Part shown: piece after piece, positions 18,789 to 28,600 of the stretch | Layout of the letters: each line of letters starts with the position of its first letter | How positions within the stretch are numbered: the stretch's first letter is position 1 | From: Vibrio amylolyticus | GTDB taxonomy: Bacteria > Pseudomonadota > Gammaproteobacteria > Enterobacterales > Vibrionaceae | Reading direction: 5' to 3' | NCBI RefSeq assembly: GCF_023145695.1 | Contig: NZ_JAJHVV010000004.1 | Location: forward strand, 186,001 to 250,000 | Length of the DNA stretch: 64,000 bases | The notes under the pieces: generated by a model | The model's input: the letters and a program-made list of their open reading frames with translations, nothing else | What the model was told of the DNA's origin: nothing | Database searches by the model: none | Made by a program: the position numbers and the translations under genes

Positions 18789-20990
18789 TTAACTTAAATC
18801 TTGCGGTTCTATATCAATTGACCAACGAACTTTCTTCGCTGCAGGAAGTAACTGAATAGCAGGTTTGGCACTCATTAGTAGCTTTTGCATCAACGAGCGA
18901 ACCTCTGTTTGTAACAACAATTGCCAACGATACTTCCCTGCTCTTTTTGCCAAAGGCGCAGGCGTTGGGCCAAGTACCATGCAATATTCGTCAAATAACG
19001 GATGTGCCTCTAACGTATGACGAACCTGACGTAAAAACTCTTCCACCAGCTGATTGTCATTCGCTTCAGCTCTAAATAACGTTAAGAAACTATAAGGGGG
19101 AAGGAGCGCCATTTTGCGCTCTTGTAATGCCGTTTTGGCAAAGTGCCCATAACTTTGATGAAGTAGTGCTTGCAACAATTCATGCTCAGGGTGATGGCTT
19201 TGTAAAATGACTTCTCCTGGCTTGCTTGCGCGCCCCGCTCGCCCTGCCACTTGAATAAACAGCTGAGCTAATCGCTCAGAAGCCCGGAAGTCACTGCTGT
19301 AGAGTGAGCCATCAACATCCAATAAACCCACTAAGGTGACATCGGGAAAATGATGCCCTTTGGCCAGCATCTGAGTACCAATTAAGATCTGATATTCACC
19401 ACGACGAATCGACTCTAGCGCATTTTCTAAGCTGCCTTTTCGGCGAGTGCTGTCTCGGTCAATCCGTATGGTTTTGTATTCTGGGAACAGCTCTAATAGC
19501 TGAGTCTCTAGCTGCTCTGTTCCCACACCAACGGTCACTAGGTTAGTTGAACCGCAACCATGACACTGATGAATCACCGACTCTTGTGAGCCACAGTGGT
19601 GACAGCGAACTTCTCGACTATGTTGATGGAAAGTATAATACGCATCACAACGGTTACATTCAGCGATCCAACCACACTCATGACACATTAAAGCGGGAGA
19701 GAAACCGCGGCGGTTGAGAAAGAGCATCACCTGATTACCAGCATTGAGATGACGCCTCATTTCAGCGATGAGTGGTGCTGATAAGCCCCCTTCCAAGTAA
19801 AGACCTTTGATATCTAACACGCGATGTGTAGCGGGTTTCGCCACACCCGCTCGTTGAGTTAGCGTTAAGTGATGGTACTTACCCGTTTGTGCATTATGCA
19901 GCGTTTCAAAGGCAGGGGTCGCTGAACCAAGTACGATTGGGATTTGATCTTTATTGGCGCGCATGACCGCAACATCACGGGCGTGATAACGAAGTGAGTC
20001 TTGCTGTTTGTAGGAACCATCGTGTTCTTCATCAACAATGATGATGCCTAAATCGGAAAAAGGCGTTAACAGAGCAGAACGTGTGCCAATAATAATGCCT
20101 GCTATACCATCACGAGCAGACAGCCACGCGTTCAGTCGTTCTGTCTCATTAAGCCCTGAATGCATGACAGCGACAGGAACATTAAAACGTTTTTTGAATC
20201 GATTGATCGTTTGTGGCGTTAAACCAATTTCAGGAACCAGTACCAATGCCTGACGCTTTTTCTCTAATACTGGCTTAATCATGTTGAGGTAAACTTCGGT
20301 TTTTCCTGAGCCTGTTACCCCTTCGAGTAAATAACAACCGAAACCCGGATTACTGTTTACGGTTGCTATAGCGATGGCCTGTTCTTCGTTCAGCTTCGGC
20401 TTATCGACATCCGCCTCTATCTCTCTTGGCCATGTTTTTCGAGTTGGCTTTATCTCTTGGCTTTCAATCCACGCTTTGTCTTGTAACGTTTTTAATACGC
20501 TACTGGTGATCTCTTGATCAAGAAAGGACTGATGCGATAAAGGGCCATGCTCAAGCATGTGCATCACTTTGGCTTGTTTGACTGCTCGGCCAAACCCTTG
20601 CATTAATTGATCTCGCCCTGCCGCCGTTAACCGCCATTCAACTAACGAGGTAAAATCTGCAGGTTTGCCTTTTTTAAGTGCCGTCGGCAGTGCATTCGCC
20701 AAAGTGTCACCCAGTGGGTATTGGTAAAACTGACTGCACCAATGCAATAAGCTATACAGTTTTTCAGGCCACACTGGCGCGGCATCCAATACCTTGTAGA
20801 TAGGCTTTAACTTCGAGACGTCAAATTCAGACTCGCTGACCATCGCCGTCACAATACCAATTTGACTTCTTGGCCCAAAAGGCACACTGACTCGCCCACC
20901 AATCACAGGAAAAAGGTGATTTGGAATGAGATAATCAAATTGTTTGTCCAGCGGAACGGGCAAAGCAACTCGGGCAATCGATGGGCGCAT
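18789..20990 (-). CDS. priA: Primosomal protein PriA, replication restart helicase
   Basis: Superfamily 2 helicase that reloads the replisome at collapsed forks. Walker A GVTGSGKTEVY, the DEEH box and motif VI (QVAGRAGR) are intact. Between the helicase lobes are eight zinc-binding cysteines (CHECGWIAECNRCD, CHHCGSQESVIHQCHGCG). The N-terminal DNA-binding domain begins with the usual VALPVPLDKQFDYLIP. The 733 residues match the family. It is divergent from rpmE, as in E. coli. Confidence 0.97.
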   Translation of the reverse strand: MRPSIARVALPVPLDKQFDYLIPNHLFPVIGGRVSVPFGPRSQIGIVTAMVSESEFDVSKLKPIYKVLDAAPVWPEKLYSLLHWCSQFYQYPLGDTLANALPTALKKGKPADFTSLVEWRLTAAGRDQLMQGFGRAVKQAKVMHMLEHGPLSHQSFLDQEITSSVLKTLQDKAWIESQEIKPTRKTWPREIEADVDKPKLNEEQAIAIATVNSNPGFGCYLLEGVTGSGKTEVYLNMIKPVLEKKRQALVLVPEIGLTPQTINRFKKRFNVPVAVMHSGLNETERLNAWLSARDGIAGIIIGTRSALLTPFSDLGIIIVDEEHDGSYKQQDSLRYHARDVAVMRANKDQIPIVLGSATPAFETLHNAQTGKYHHLTLTQRAGVAKPATHRVLDIKGLYLEGGLSAPLIAEMRRHLNAGNQVMLFLNRRGFSPALMCHECGWIAECNRCDAYYTFHQHSREVRCHHCGSQESVIHQCHGCGSTNLVTVGVGTEQLETQLLELFPEYKTIRIDRDSTRRKGSLENALESIRRGEYQILIGTQMLAKGHHFPDVTLVGLLDVDGSLYSSDFRASERLAQLFIQVAGRAGRASKPGEVILQSHHPEHELLQALLHQSYGHFAKTALQERKMALLPPYSFLTLFRAEANDNQLVEEFLRQVRHTLEAHPLFDEYCMVLGPTPAPLAKRAGKYRWQLLLQTEVRSLMQKLLMSAKPAIQLLPAAKKVRWSIDIEPQDLS

Positions 20991-21200
20991 AATCGGTAGG
21001 CAACTTTTAACAACGACAAGAAACCACAGTCTAAATGATTGCTATCTATAGAGGGAAGCAAAAAACGTTTAAAAAAGTGGCGAAATAATTAGCAAATCTG
21101 TTGATCCTCAGGCTTGGATTCATTACTATACTGCGCCTTAGGATAAGGCTTGTTATGTCTTAACGGTATTTATTTCCGAGATGAGTAACATTATTATCCC

Positions 21201-21272
21201 ATTTATTTTTTAACTACGTGTGGTGTCCGGCATAGACTCGGATGGCGACGCGGCCCAATTTGAGGTTATCCC
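21201..21272 (+). promoter_or_regulatory. Candidate L31 leader of rpmE
   Basis: The 70 bp before rpmE are GC-richer than their surroundings and contain a small hairpin (TCCG at 21226-21229 with CGGA at 21239-21242) and further GGC/GCC complementarity up to the ribosome site. L31 is known in E. coli to repress its own mRNA through the leader, and L31 leaders of Gammaproteobacteria have been described. That this stretch is that leader is inference from position and structure. Confidence 0.4.
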
Positions 21273-21488
21273 ATGAAAGCTGGAATCCACCCAGAATACA
21301 AAGCAGTAACAGCTACTTGTTCTTGCGGCAACACTTTTGAGTTCAACTCAACGCTAACTAAAGAAGCAATCCACCTAGACGTATGTGACAAATGTCACCC
21401 ATTCTACACTGGTAAGCAACGTATCGTAGATACGGGCGGCCGTGTTGATAAGTTCAACAAACGTTTCGGTGCTCTTTCAAGCAAGTAA
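21273..21488 (+). CDS. rpmE: Ribosomal protein bL31, zinc-binding form
   Basis: A 71-residue 50S protein at the subunit interface. Cys16, Cys18, Cys38 and Cys41 form the zinc ribbon that defines the C+ form, as opposed to the zinc-free paralogue YkgM. The opening MKAGIHPEY and the C-terminal [12 protein letters not shown] are typical. It is monocistronic and followed by a strong terminator. Confidence 0.97.
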   Translation: MKAGIHPEYKAVTATCSCGNTFEFNSTLTKEAIHLDVCDKCHPFYTGKQRIVDTGGRVDKFNKRFGALSSK

Positions 21489-21804
21489 TAGCTTTTGCTA
21501 TACCGAATTAAGAAAAAGGACGCTCAGGCGTCCTTTTTTGTTTCTCTCAAACCACATTTCTTCCCTTCCCTCTTTTCTATTCCTATTTGACACCATAGCT
21601 AATAATTTTATTTTATCTTTACGTTAAAGTATTTTATCGTAAACAAGCTCAACTACTTAGTTTGTTCAAACTTGATCTGGTCTTATCAGCAGTCTATTCA
21701 CTTCCAGCAATGATATGAGTCGCATTCTTACCTAGGCAGGTTGACTTACATCCTTTAGAATAGTGCTCCCCCTTTAGTCACATTTTCGATGAGTACACGC
21801 ACCT
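21489..21804. other. rpmE-maeB intergenic region
   Basis: This 316-bp gap contains the rpmE terminator at its start. The remaining AT-rich part must hold the promoter of the malic enzyme gene, but I see no convincing promoter or operator in it. Confidence 0.5.
21513..21539 (+). terminator. Terminator of rpmE
   Basis: An 11-bp stem (AAAAAGGACGC/GCGTCCTTTTT) with a TCAG loop and a run of T. Confidence 0.92.
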
Positions 21805-23094
21805 ATGTCCGATGACAACCGTCAAGAAAACTCTGCTGAGTTATCTGCACAAGAAGCCTTCCGTCAACAAGCTCTTGATTACCATGCCTTCCCTAACCCA
21901 GGTAAAATTGCTGTCGCATTAACGACACCTGCTGATTCTGCTGAAGATTTAGCGCTAGCCTACAGCCCGGGTGTTGCTGAACCTGTTCGTGAAATCGCAC
22001 AGAATGTCGATAACGTCTACAAGTACACAGCAAAAGGAAACATGGTCGCAGTTATTTCTAACGGTACGGCTATTTTAGGTCTGGGTAACTTAGGGCCTAT
22101 CGCTTCGAAACCTGTAATGGAAGGTAAAGCACTGCTATTCAAACGCTTTGCTGGCCTTGACTCTATCGATATCGAAGTTAAACACCGCACGATTGATGAG
22201 TTTGTCGATACGGTTGCCAACATCGCCGATACGTTTGGTGGCATCAACCTAGAAGACATCAAAGCACCCGATTGTTTTGAAATTGAGCGTCGTCTAATTG
22301 AACGTTGTGATGTTCCTGTTTTCCACGATGACCAACACGGTACCGCAATTGTTACTGCTGCAGGCATGCTTAACGCGATTGAACTTCAAGGTAAAAAGCT
22401 AGAAGAGGCAACCATCGTTTGTCTTGGTGCTGGCGCTGCGGCTGTTGCGTGTATGGAGCTTTTGATTAAGTGTGGCGCAATGCGTGAGAAGATCTACATG
22501 CTTGACCGTAAAGGTGTCATCCACACTCGTCGTGACGACCTAAACGAATACAAACAGCTTTTCGCTAACAACACCGATAAGCGTACGCTTGAAGATGTGA
22601 TTGAAGGTGCTGATCTATTCTTAGGCGTATCTGGCCCGAACCTACTTCCACCAGAAGCGTTAAAATTGATGGCAGACAAACCTATCGTGTTCGCATGCTC
22701 AAACCCAGATCCAGAGATCAAACCTGAATTGGCGCACGAAGTACGCAGTGACCTAATTATGGGTACTGGTCGTTCTGACTACCCGAACCAAGTAAACAAC
22801 GTTCTATGTTTCCCATTCATTTTCCGTGGTGCACTAGATGTACGTGCAAGCGAGATAAATGATGCAATGAAACTGGCTGCTGTTGATGCGATTCGTGAAT
22901 TAGCGAAAGAGCCAGTACCTGCTGAAGTATTAAAAGCAGCGGGTGTTGATAGCCTTAAGTTTGGTTCTGGTTACATTATTCCAAAACCAATGGACCCTCG
23001 CCTTCTTCCACGCGTAGCGAAAGCTGTGGCTACAGCGGCTGTTGAATCAGGCGTATCACGCATTGAAATGCCGGCAAACTACATGGAGTCTTAA
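21805..23094 (+). CDS. Malic enzyme (oxaloacetate-decarboxylating), short form
   Basis: Oxidatively decarboxylates malate to pyruvate. Typical segments are [34 protein letters not shown] and the nucleotide-binding [14 protein letters not shown] (about residues 210-223). At 429 residues it corresponds to the malic domain of E. coli MaeB but lacks the C-terminal phosphotransacetylase-like domain. The cofactor (NAD or NADP) cannot be decided by eye. It is followed by metJ in the convergent direction, with a shared terminator. Confidence 0.92.
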   Translation: MSDDNRQENSAELSAQEAFRQQALDYHAFPNPGKIAVALTTPADSAEDLALAYSPGVAEPVREIAQNVDNVYKYTAKGNMVAVISNGTAILGLGNLGPIASKPVMEGKALLFKRFAGLDSIDIEVKHRTIDEFVDTVANIADTFGGINLEDIKAPDCFEIERRLIERCDVPVFHDDQHGTAIVTAAGMLNAIELQGKKLEEATIVCLGAGAAAVACMELLIKCGAMREKIYMLDRKGVIHTRRDDLNEYKQLFANNTDKRTLEDVIEGADLFLGVSGPNLLPPEALKLMADKPIVFACSNPDPEIKPELAHEVRSDLIMGTGRSDYPNQVNNVLCFPFIFRGALDVRASEINDAMKLAAVDAIRELAKEPVPAEVLKAAGVDSLKFGSGYIIPKPMDPRLLPRVAKAVATAAVESGVSRIEMPANYMES

Positions 23095-23127
23095 TCGACT
23101 TTCTTTTCTTAAAGTATTCTAGGCATT

Positions 23128-23168
23128 AAAAAACCGCAGTCTTTTTATAAAGTCACTGCGGTTTTTTT
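23128..23168. terminator. Bidirectional terminator between the malic enzyme gene and metJ
   Basis: A 13-bp stem (23128-23140 with 23155-23167) rich in AAAAAACCGCAGT/ACTGCGGTTTTTT gives U-runs on both strands. Confidence 0.9.
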
Positions 23169-23255
23169 ATTTCTGTACCGTTTATTTATGTACAGCAAGC
23201 GATAGTCTTACTGTGCTAACTACATAATTAATATAGTAGCTAGCTAAGCCTTTTT

Positions 23256-23576
23256 TTATTCTTGGTCGTAGGCTTCAAATTCAATTCCCATCTCAGTCAT
23301 CAACGCTTTCACTTCAGCGGGAATATCATCAGGGCGATCTTTACGTAAATCTTCATCGGTTGGAACTGGCTGTCCAGTATAAGCATGTAAGAATGCTTCA
23401 CATAGCAGTTCGCTGTTTGTCGCATGGCGCAAGTTATTAATCTGACGACGCGTACGCTCATCGGTCAATACTTTCAATACTTTAAGCGGAATCGATACTG
23501 TGATTTTCTTTACTTGTTCGCTTTTCTTTCCGTGTTCCGCGTATGGACTAATGTATTCACCATTCCAGTCTGCCAT
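23256..23576 (-). CDS. metJ: Methionine repressor MetJ
   Basis: Ribbon-helix-helix repressor that binds tandem met boxes with S-adenosylmethionine as corepressor. The sequence from [16 protein letters not shown] through the beta-ribbon [15 protein letters not shown] is nearly identical to E. coli MetJ. I place the start at 23576 (106 residues); an upstream codon at 23615 would add 13 residues absent from the family. It is divergent from metBL, with an array of met boxes between, so it is autoregulated. Confidence 0.96.
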   Translation of the reverse strand: MADWNGEYISPYAEHGKKSEQVKKITVSIPLKVLKVLTDERTRRQINNLRHATNSELLCEAFLHAYTGQPVPTDEDLRKDRPDDIPAEVKALMTEMGIEFEAYDQE

Positions 23577-23650
23577 TGCGCACCTTCGTTTTTTATTGTG
23601 TGTAATTTGGGTCAAGACGCAATTTTAGCCGGATTCAAGTCTATAAGCAA

Positions 23651-23682
23651 AGACATATAGACGTCTAGAAGTGTTGACGTCT
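23651..23682. promoter_or_regulatory. MetJ operator: four tandem met boxes
   Basis: Four contiguous 8-bp units AGACATAT, AGACGTCT, AGAAGTGT, TGACGTCT resemble the AGACGTCT consensus (5, 8, 5 and 7 matches). The array lies 75 bp from the metJ start and 190 bp from metB and would control both. Confidence 0.88.
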
Positions 23683-23871
23683 TCATTTTTGAGAAGTAAA
23701 GTGTAAAAAATAGCAGTGGGAATAACATATAGCTAATGTAAGAAAACAGAGCTAACTTGGTCGGTTGGATAACCAACTATAGTACATTTCCCTACTAATA
23801 ATTATTTCAAAGTCGTCAGTATCGTTAAATAAAACGATAAACAAGCGCAGTCATACACAAAGGAAGGACTT

Positions 23872-25062
23872 ATGAGCACCCGCAAACCAGCCACTATCGC
23901 CGTTCGTACTGGTATCGAGTCAGACACACAACACCATGCCGTTGTGCCACCAATTTATCTCTCGACTAACTACGGGTTTCCAGCTTTCGGTGAAGTGCCT
24001 AAGTATGACTACACGCGCTCAGGTAATCCAAACCGTGGTTTATTAGAGACTGCTCTATTTGAGCTTGAATCTGGCAAAGGGGCGGTAGTCACCAACTGTG
24101 GTACGTCAGCTCTTAACCTCTGGGTTTCTGCATTTATCGGACCTGATGATCTTATTATTGCACCACACGACTGCTATGGTGGAACTTACCGCTTATTTAA
24201 CACGCGCAGCCTTAAAGGTGATTTCAAGGTTGAGTTTGTTGACCAGTCAGATACTGAAGCCTTTGATGCCGCTATCGCTAAAAAACCAAAGCTGATTCTA
24301 ATTGAAACGCCATCAAACCCTTTAGTTCGCGTTGTCGATATTGAACGAACCTGCCAAAAAGCAAAAGAAGTGGCTGCTTTAGTCGCTGTCGACAATACCT
24401 TTTTGACACCTGTGTTCCAAAAGCCTTTAGAGCTGGGTGCGGATTTTGTTATCCACTCTACAACCAAGTACATCAATGGTCACTCTGATGTGATTGGCGG
24501 TGTTGTCATCACCAAGACAGAAGAGCATGCAGAAGAGCTTGCTTGGTGGGGCAACTGCATTGGCGCGACCGGTACACCGTTTGATAGCTACATGACCCTG
24601 AGAGGTATTCGCACACTGGGTGCACGTATGCGCGTTCACGAAGAAAGTTCTCAAACCATTCTTGCTGAACTACAAAAACAAGAGTTAGTAAAAGTGATCT
24701 ATCACCCAAGCCTTGAAAGCCACCCTGGCCACGACATTGCTAAAAAGCAGCAGTCAGGTTTTGGCTCTATGTTGAGCTTTGAGTTTGGTGGCTCATTTGA
24801 GCAACTCAAGTACTTTGTTGGCGAGCTTGAACTGTTCTCCCTTGCGGAATCCCTTGGTGGTGTGGAAAGTCTAATTTGTCACCCTGCATCCATGACTCAC
24901 CGAGCAATGGGCGAAGCCGCTCTTGCTGAGGCAGGGGTTTCTCAGCAGCTATTACGTTTGTCGGTTGGTTTAGAAGATGCGGAAGATTTGATTGCCGACC
25001 TACAACAAGCTTTTGCTAAAACAGCAAAATTCACGTCTGAATCTAACCAGCAAGAGGCCTAA
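23872..25062 (+). CDS. metB: Cystathionine gamma-synthase
   Basis: PLP enzyme that joins O-succinylhomoserine and cysteine to cystathionine in methionine synthesis. The PLP-binding lysine is in HSTTKYINGHSDVIGG; the YDYTRSGNPNR phosphate-binding segment is at about residues 44-54. The 396 residues are normal. A related specificity (O-acetylhomoserine sulfhydrylase or gamma-lyase) is less likely given the metJ-metBL context. It is separated from metL by 3 bp. Confidence 0.94.
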   Translation: MSTRKPATIAVRTGIESDTQHHAVVPPIYLSTNYGFPAFGEVPKYDYTRSGNPNRGLLETALFELESGKGAVVTNCGTSALNLWVSAFIGPDDLIIAPHDCYGGTYRLFNTRSLKGDFKVEFVDQSDTEAFDAAIAKKPKLILIETPSNPLVRVVDIERTCQKAKEVAALVAVDNTFLTPVFQKPLELGADFVIHSTTKYINGHSDVIGGVVITKTEEHAEELAWWGNCIGATGTPFDSYMTLRGIRTLGARMRVHEESSQTILAELQKQELVKVIYHPSLESHPGHDIAKKQQSGFGSMLSFEFGGSFEQLKYFVGELELFSLAESLGGVESLICHPASMTHRAMGEAALAEAGVSQQLLRLSVGLEDAEDLIADLQQAFAKTAKFTSESNQQEA

Positions 25063-25065
25063 TTA

Positions 25066-27477
25066 ATGACTGTTTCACGTCAACTCCATAAGTTTGGTGG
25101 CAGTAGCCTTGCTAACCCAGAGTGTTACCTACGCGTTGTAAACATTCTAAAAGAGTACTCAGGCAACGAAGATCTCGTCGTCGTGTCCGCTGCGGGTAAA
25201 ACGACAAACCATTTAATTGCATTTGTTGATGCGCTTTCAAAAGATGGTCGCATTGCTCATGAAGAGCTTCAATCGCTACGTCAATTTCAAATCGACCTGA
25301 TTAATGAATTGCTCACTGGTGACGCTCAAGCACAACTACTTGCCCAGCTTAGTGATGAATTTAGCACTCTTGGCGAACTCACTGCGCCTTTAACAGAAGC
25401 GGAACGCTCTGCAGTATTAGGTCACGGTGAAGTCTGGTCTGCTCGCTTACTTGCGGCGCTACTGTCACAACATCAATTAAGCGCTGTATCTCAAGATGCA
25501 CGTTCATTCTTACGCGCTGAATCAGGAACTCAACCTGAAGTGGATCGCGCAAGCTCTTACGCATTAATCAAAGACGTGCTTGCCCAACATACTCACAACC
25601 GAGTCGTGATCACAGGCTTTATGGCACAAGATAGCCAAGGCCATACCGTACTGCTTGGTCGTAATGGCTCTGACTACTCTGCGACGGTCATCGGCGCATT
25701 GGCTGAAGTCTCGCAAGTAACAATTTGGAGTGATGTCGCGGGTGTTTACAGCGCCGATCCTCGTATCGTTAATGATGCCTGCCTGCTACCTCTATTGCGA
25801 TTAGATGAAGCAAGTGAACTAGCCCGCTTAGCTGCGCCAGTACTTCATAGCCGCACACTACAGCCTGTGGCTCAAAGCACCATGGATCTTCACCTTCGCT
25901 GTAGCTATCAGGCAGAATCAGGCTCTACGCGCATTGAGCGTGTTCTTGCTTCAGGTCGCGGTGCGAAAATCATCACCTCGCTTGATGAAGTACTTTTGAT
26001 TCAACTCTCTTTTTCGCACAGCCATGACTTTGAACGTATTGAAACAGAAGTTCTGCAAAGCTTGAAACGCGCTCAACTTGAGCCACTAGCGTATGAAGCT
26101 CAAGCTGATCAGTATCAACTTCGCCTTGCTTATACCGCTGAAATTGCCAGTGGCGCTTTAAGCCACCTGCAAGACGCTGCCATTGAAGCGGAAATCAAAC
26201 TCAAAGAGGGTTACTCACTGGTTGCCGCCGTTGGTGCTGGCGTGACTAAAAACCCAAATCACTGCTACGGCTTTTATCAGCAGCTGAAATCATCGCCTGT
26301 TGAGTTTATTTCTGAATCTCAATCAGGCTTAAGCCTCGTTGCTGTTACTCGCAAAGCTGAAGTCACGCCTTTGGTAAACTCAATTCATGCACAATTATTC
26401 CAAGCGCAAAAACGAGTGGCTATTGCTCTATGTGGTAAAGGCAATATCGGCAGTAGTTGGCTAGAGCTTTTTTCTGCGCAAAAGAGTGAACTGGAAAAAC
26501 GCCGAGGCATGAGCTTTGACCTTGTCGCTGTCGTTGACAGCCAAACCTATTGGTTTGATGACCAGGGAATTGATGCGGCAAGCGTAGAGAAACGCTTTAA
26601 CGATGAGTCGGTCGCGAACAATGGTCAGGAATGGATCGAGCGTCTTGGCGCAATTCAAGGCTATGACGATGTGATTGTGCTTGATGTCACGGCAAGTAAG
26701 GTTTTGGCTAACCAATACCTTGATATTGCAGCGCAAGGCATGCACCTTATTTCTGCAAATAAGGTAGCCGGTTCGGCTTCTAGCCAGTACTACAATCAAG
26801 TTCAAGATGCATTTAGTAAGATTAACCGTCACTGGTTATACAATGCGACAGTAGGGGCAGGCTTGCCAATTAACCACACAGTGCGCGACCTGCGTGAGAG
26901 TGGCGATGACATTCTGGCTCTATCAGGTATCTTCTCTGGAACGCTGTCGTGGTTATTCCAGCAATTTGATGGTTCTGTTCCCTTTAGTGAGTTAGTCGAT
27001 TTAGCGTGGCAGCAAGGTTTAACTGAACCTGATCCGCGCGCTGATCTTGATGGTTCAGACGTTATGCGAAAGCTTGTTATCCTAGCTCGCGAATCTGGCC
27101 TTGAAATAGAACCTGAGAATGTAAAAGTAGAATCATTGGTGCCAAAAGAGCTTGCTGACCTACCACTGGATGACTTTCTTGATAAAAGCGCATTGCTAAG
27201 TGAAATCCTAGCAGAGCGTTTAGAGAAAGCTCAGCGTGAAGACAAGGTACTTCGATACATTGCAAGGCTTGAGAAAAATGGCTCGGCCACTGTAGGTATT
27301 GAAGCCCTACACAGAGAGCACGCATTGGCGAACCTTCTCCCTTGTGACAACATCTTCGCCATTGAGAGTAAGTGGTATAAAGACAATCCACTGGTAATTC
27401 GTGGACCTGGAGCAGGCCGTGAAGTCACAGCTGGTGCGATTCAGTCTGACTTAAATCTCCTTTCTGGGTTGTTGTAA
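25066..27477 (+). CDS. metL: Bifunctional aspartokinase II / homoserine dehydrogenase II
   Basis: Catalyses the first and third steps from aspartate to homoserine. The N-terminal aspartokinase domain begins with KFGGSSLANPE and contains GFMAQDSQGHTVLLGRNGSDYSA; the middle holds ACT-type regulatory sequence; the C-terminal homoserine dehydrogenase begins near residue 455 (CGKGNIGSSW) and contains SANKVAGS and GAGLPINHTVRDL. At 803 residues it matches E. coli MetL. It is coupled to metB and controlled by MetJ. Confidence 0.96.
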   Translation: MTVSRQLHKFGGSSLANPECYLRVVNILKEYSGNEDLVVVSAAGKTTNHLIAFVDALSKDGRIAHEELQSLRQFQIDLINELLTGDAQAQLLAQLSDEFSTLGELTAPLTEAERSAVLGHGEVWSARLLAALLSQHQLSAVSQDARSFLRAESGTQPEVDRASSYALIKDVLAQHTHNRVVITGFMAQDSQGHTVLLGRNGSDYSATVIGALAEVSQVTIWSDVAGVYSADPRIVNDACLLPLLRLDEASELARLAAPVLHSRTLQPVAQSTMDLHLRCSYQAESGSTRIERVLASGRGAKIITSLDEVLLIQLSFSHSHDFERIETEVLQSLKRAQLEPLAYEAQADQYQLRLAYTAEIASGALSHLQDAAIEAEIKLKEGYSLVAAVGAGVTKNPNHCYGFYQQLKSSPVEFISESQSGLSLVAVTRKAEVTPLVNSIHAQLFQAQKRVAIALCGKGNIGSSWLELFSAQKSELEKRRGMSFDLVAVVDSQTYWFDDQGIDAASVEKRFNDESVANNGQEWIERLGAIQGYDDVIVLDVTASKVLANQYLDIAAQGMHLISANKVAGSASSQYYNQVQDAFSKINRHWLYNATVGAGLPINHTVRDLRESGDDILALSGIFSGTLSWLFQQFDGSVPFSELVDLAWQQGLTEPDPRADLDGSDVMRKLVILARESGLEIEPENVKVESLVPKELADLPLDDFLDKSALLSEILAERLEKAQREDKVLRYIARLEKNGSATVGIEALHREHALANLLPCDNIFAIESKWYKDNPLVIRGPGAGREVTAGAIQSDLNLLSGLL

Positions 27478-27513
27478 CTTTTTGCTCGAACATTTTAAGG
27501 TTACCTAAAATAT

Positions 27514-27545
27514 AAACGAGTTAGATACCCGTCTAACTCGTTTCA
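27514..27545 (+). terminator. Hairpin terminator of metBL
   Basis: A perfect 12-bp stem (AAACGAGTTAGA/TCTAACTCGTTT) with a 6-nt loop. The downstream T-run is short (TTTCATCTATC), but the strong stem makes termination likely. Confidence 0.75.
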
Positions 27546-27687
27546 TCTATCTCTTCCTCCCTTGCTCTCTCTAAAGCCACCTATTGCTTTTGTTACAACT
27601 TCAAAAGCGATTATTATTTGCTAGTATTGGAACTCAGATAAGTCACTGTTAGACTCCTTACTATCTTCCCTTAAACAGCAAAAAATT

Positions 27688-28116
27688 ATGTTCAACAAAA
27701 TTCTAGTCGTCTGTGTGGGCAACATCTGCCGTTCACCATCTGGTGAATATTTACTTAAATCCCTGCTCCCCAATAAGCTCATAGACTCTGCTGGGGTTGG
27801 TGCTTTAGTAGGAAAACCTGCGGATAAAATGGCAACGCAAGTAGCATCAGATAATGGTATTGACCTTACAGATCACATAGCACAGCAGTTAACTCGCGAG
27901 CTTTGCCAAGAGTATGATTTGATTCTTGTCATGGAGAAAGGCCATATAGAAGCCGTCACCAGTATTGCCCCTGAAGCGCGTGGTAAAACTATGCTATTTG
28001 GACACTGGATAGGGCAAAAGGATATCCCCGATCCGTATAGACAAAGTCGAGAGGCATTTGACTTCGCCTATCAGTTGATTAAAGAGTCAGCAGAAAGTTG
28101 GTCGAAAAAGCTATAA
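27688..28116 (+). CDS. wzb: Low-molecular-weight protein-tyrosine phosphatase Wzb
   Basis: Dephosphorylates the tyrosine-rich tail of Wzc during capsule assembly. The P-loop CVGNICRS starts at Cys9 with Arg15, and the general acid lies in the DIPDPYR loop near residue 112-117. The 142 residues are normal. It has no strong ribosome site. It is separated from wza by 484 bp that hold the ops/JUMPstart element, so it probably has its own promoter. Confidence 0.9.
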   Translation: MFNKILVVCVGNICRSPSGEYLLKSLLPNKLIDSAGVGALVGKPADKMATQVASDNGIDLTDHIAQQLTRELCQEYDLILVMEKGHIEAVTSIAPEARGKTMLFGHWIGQKDIPDPYRQSREAFDFAYQLIKESAESWSKKL

Positions 28117-28220
28117 GCCCCTTCTAACCATGACACTTTGTGTGGTATATTTCGTCGCCGATAAATATGCACGCAGACAGATATCAAACTGGTTATTTCG
28201 TGACCCAATTTGATTGCTAA

Positions 28221-28236
28221 TGTGATCTTTAACACA
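28221..28236. promoter_or_regulatory. CRP-like site in the capsule control region (candidate)
   Basis: TGTGA-TCTTTA-ACACA matches 9 of 10 core positions of the CRP consensus, upstream of the JUMPstart element. Confidence 0.45.
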
Positions 28237-28346
28237 TTAATACTGCTGATATCCTTATCAGGCGTAGCTTACCTACTATCGCTTCACGGAAGAAAAAACG
28301 ATTTATCAAGGATAAGCATCGACAGAGATGCACTTTGAATGTTTGA

Positions 28347-28384
28347 CAGCACGTAGAGGCTATAATCTAAGGGCGGTAGCGAAA
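28347..28384 (+). promoter_or_regulatory. JUMPstart sequence with ops element (RfaH recruitment)
   Basis: The core GGCGGTAGC at 28372-28380 is an exact ops match. The upstream part (CAGCACGTAG...CTATAATCTAAG) fits the longer JUMPstart pattern of polysaccharide operons. Ops pauses RNA polymerase and recruits the antiterminator RfaH, allowing transcription of long distal clusters. It is about 220 bp upstream of wza. Confidence 0.88.
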
Positions 28385-28456
28385 GTTACAAAGGTTACAT
28401 TCTCTTACATTTGTAACGATATCTTAAGCAAGAACCTTAGATAAACACCTACTCTT

Positions 28457-28474
28457 AACCACTTTCGTGGTTTT
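28457..28474 (+). terminator. Small hairpin with T-run in the wza leader (attenuator candidate)
   Basis: AACCAC-TTTC-GTGGTT followed by TT, 76 bp after ops. A short stem, but its position between ops and the first gene fits a site overcome by RfaH-modified polymerase. Confidence 0.4.
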
Positions 28475-28600
28475 ACTCTAGAAAAATATAATGATGCTAA
28501 CGATAGCTTTTCATAGCTTATCGCGGATTCGTGCATTCTCAGTTTTGAAGACACCACTTTTTTGGCTAATGAGCCAACAATACCTTAGACGTATAAAAAT

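Larger units (their letters stand above)
28117..28600. other. Capsule operon control region upstream of wza
   Basis: This 484-bp gap contains, in order, a CRP-like site (28221-28236), an inverted repeat CTGATA-TCCT-TATCAG (28246-28261), JUMPstart with ops (28347-28384), an inverted repeat (28385-28417) and a small hairpin (28457-28474). The wza ATG follows with only a poor ribosome site. Confidence 0.75.

Noticed and set aside
28117..28600. tRNA or small stable RNA in the long wzb-wza gap
   Set aside because: No cloverleaf or TTCRA-type T-loop with acceptor stem was found; the gap is explained by leader and control elements.
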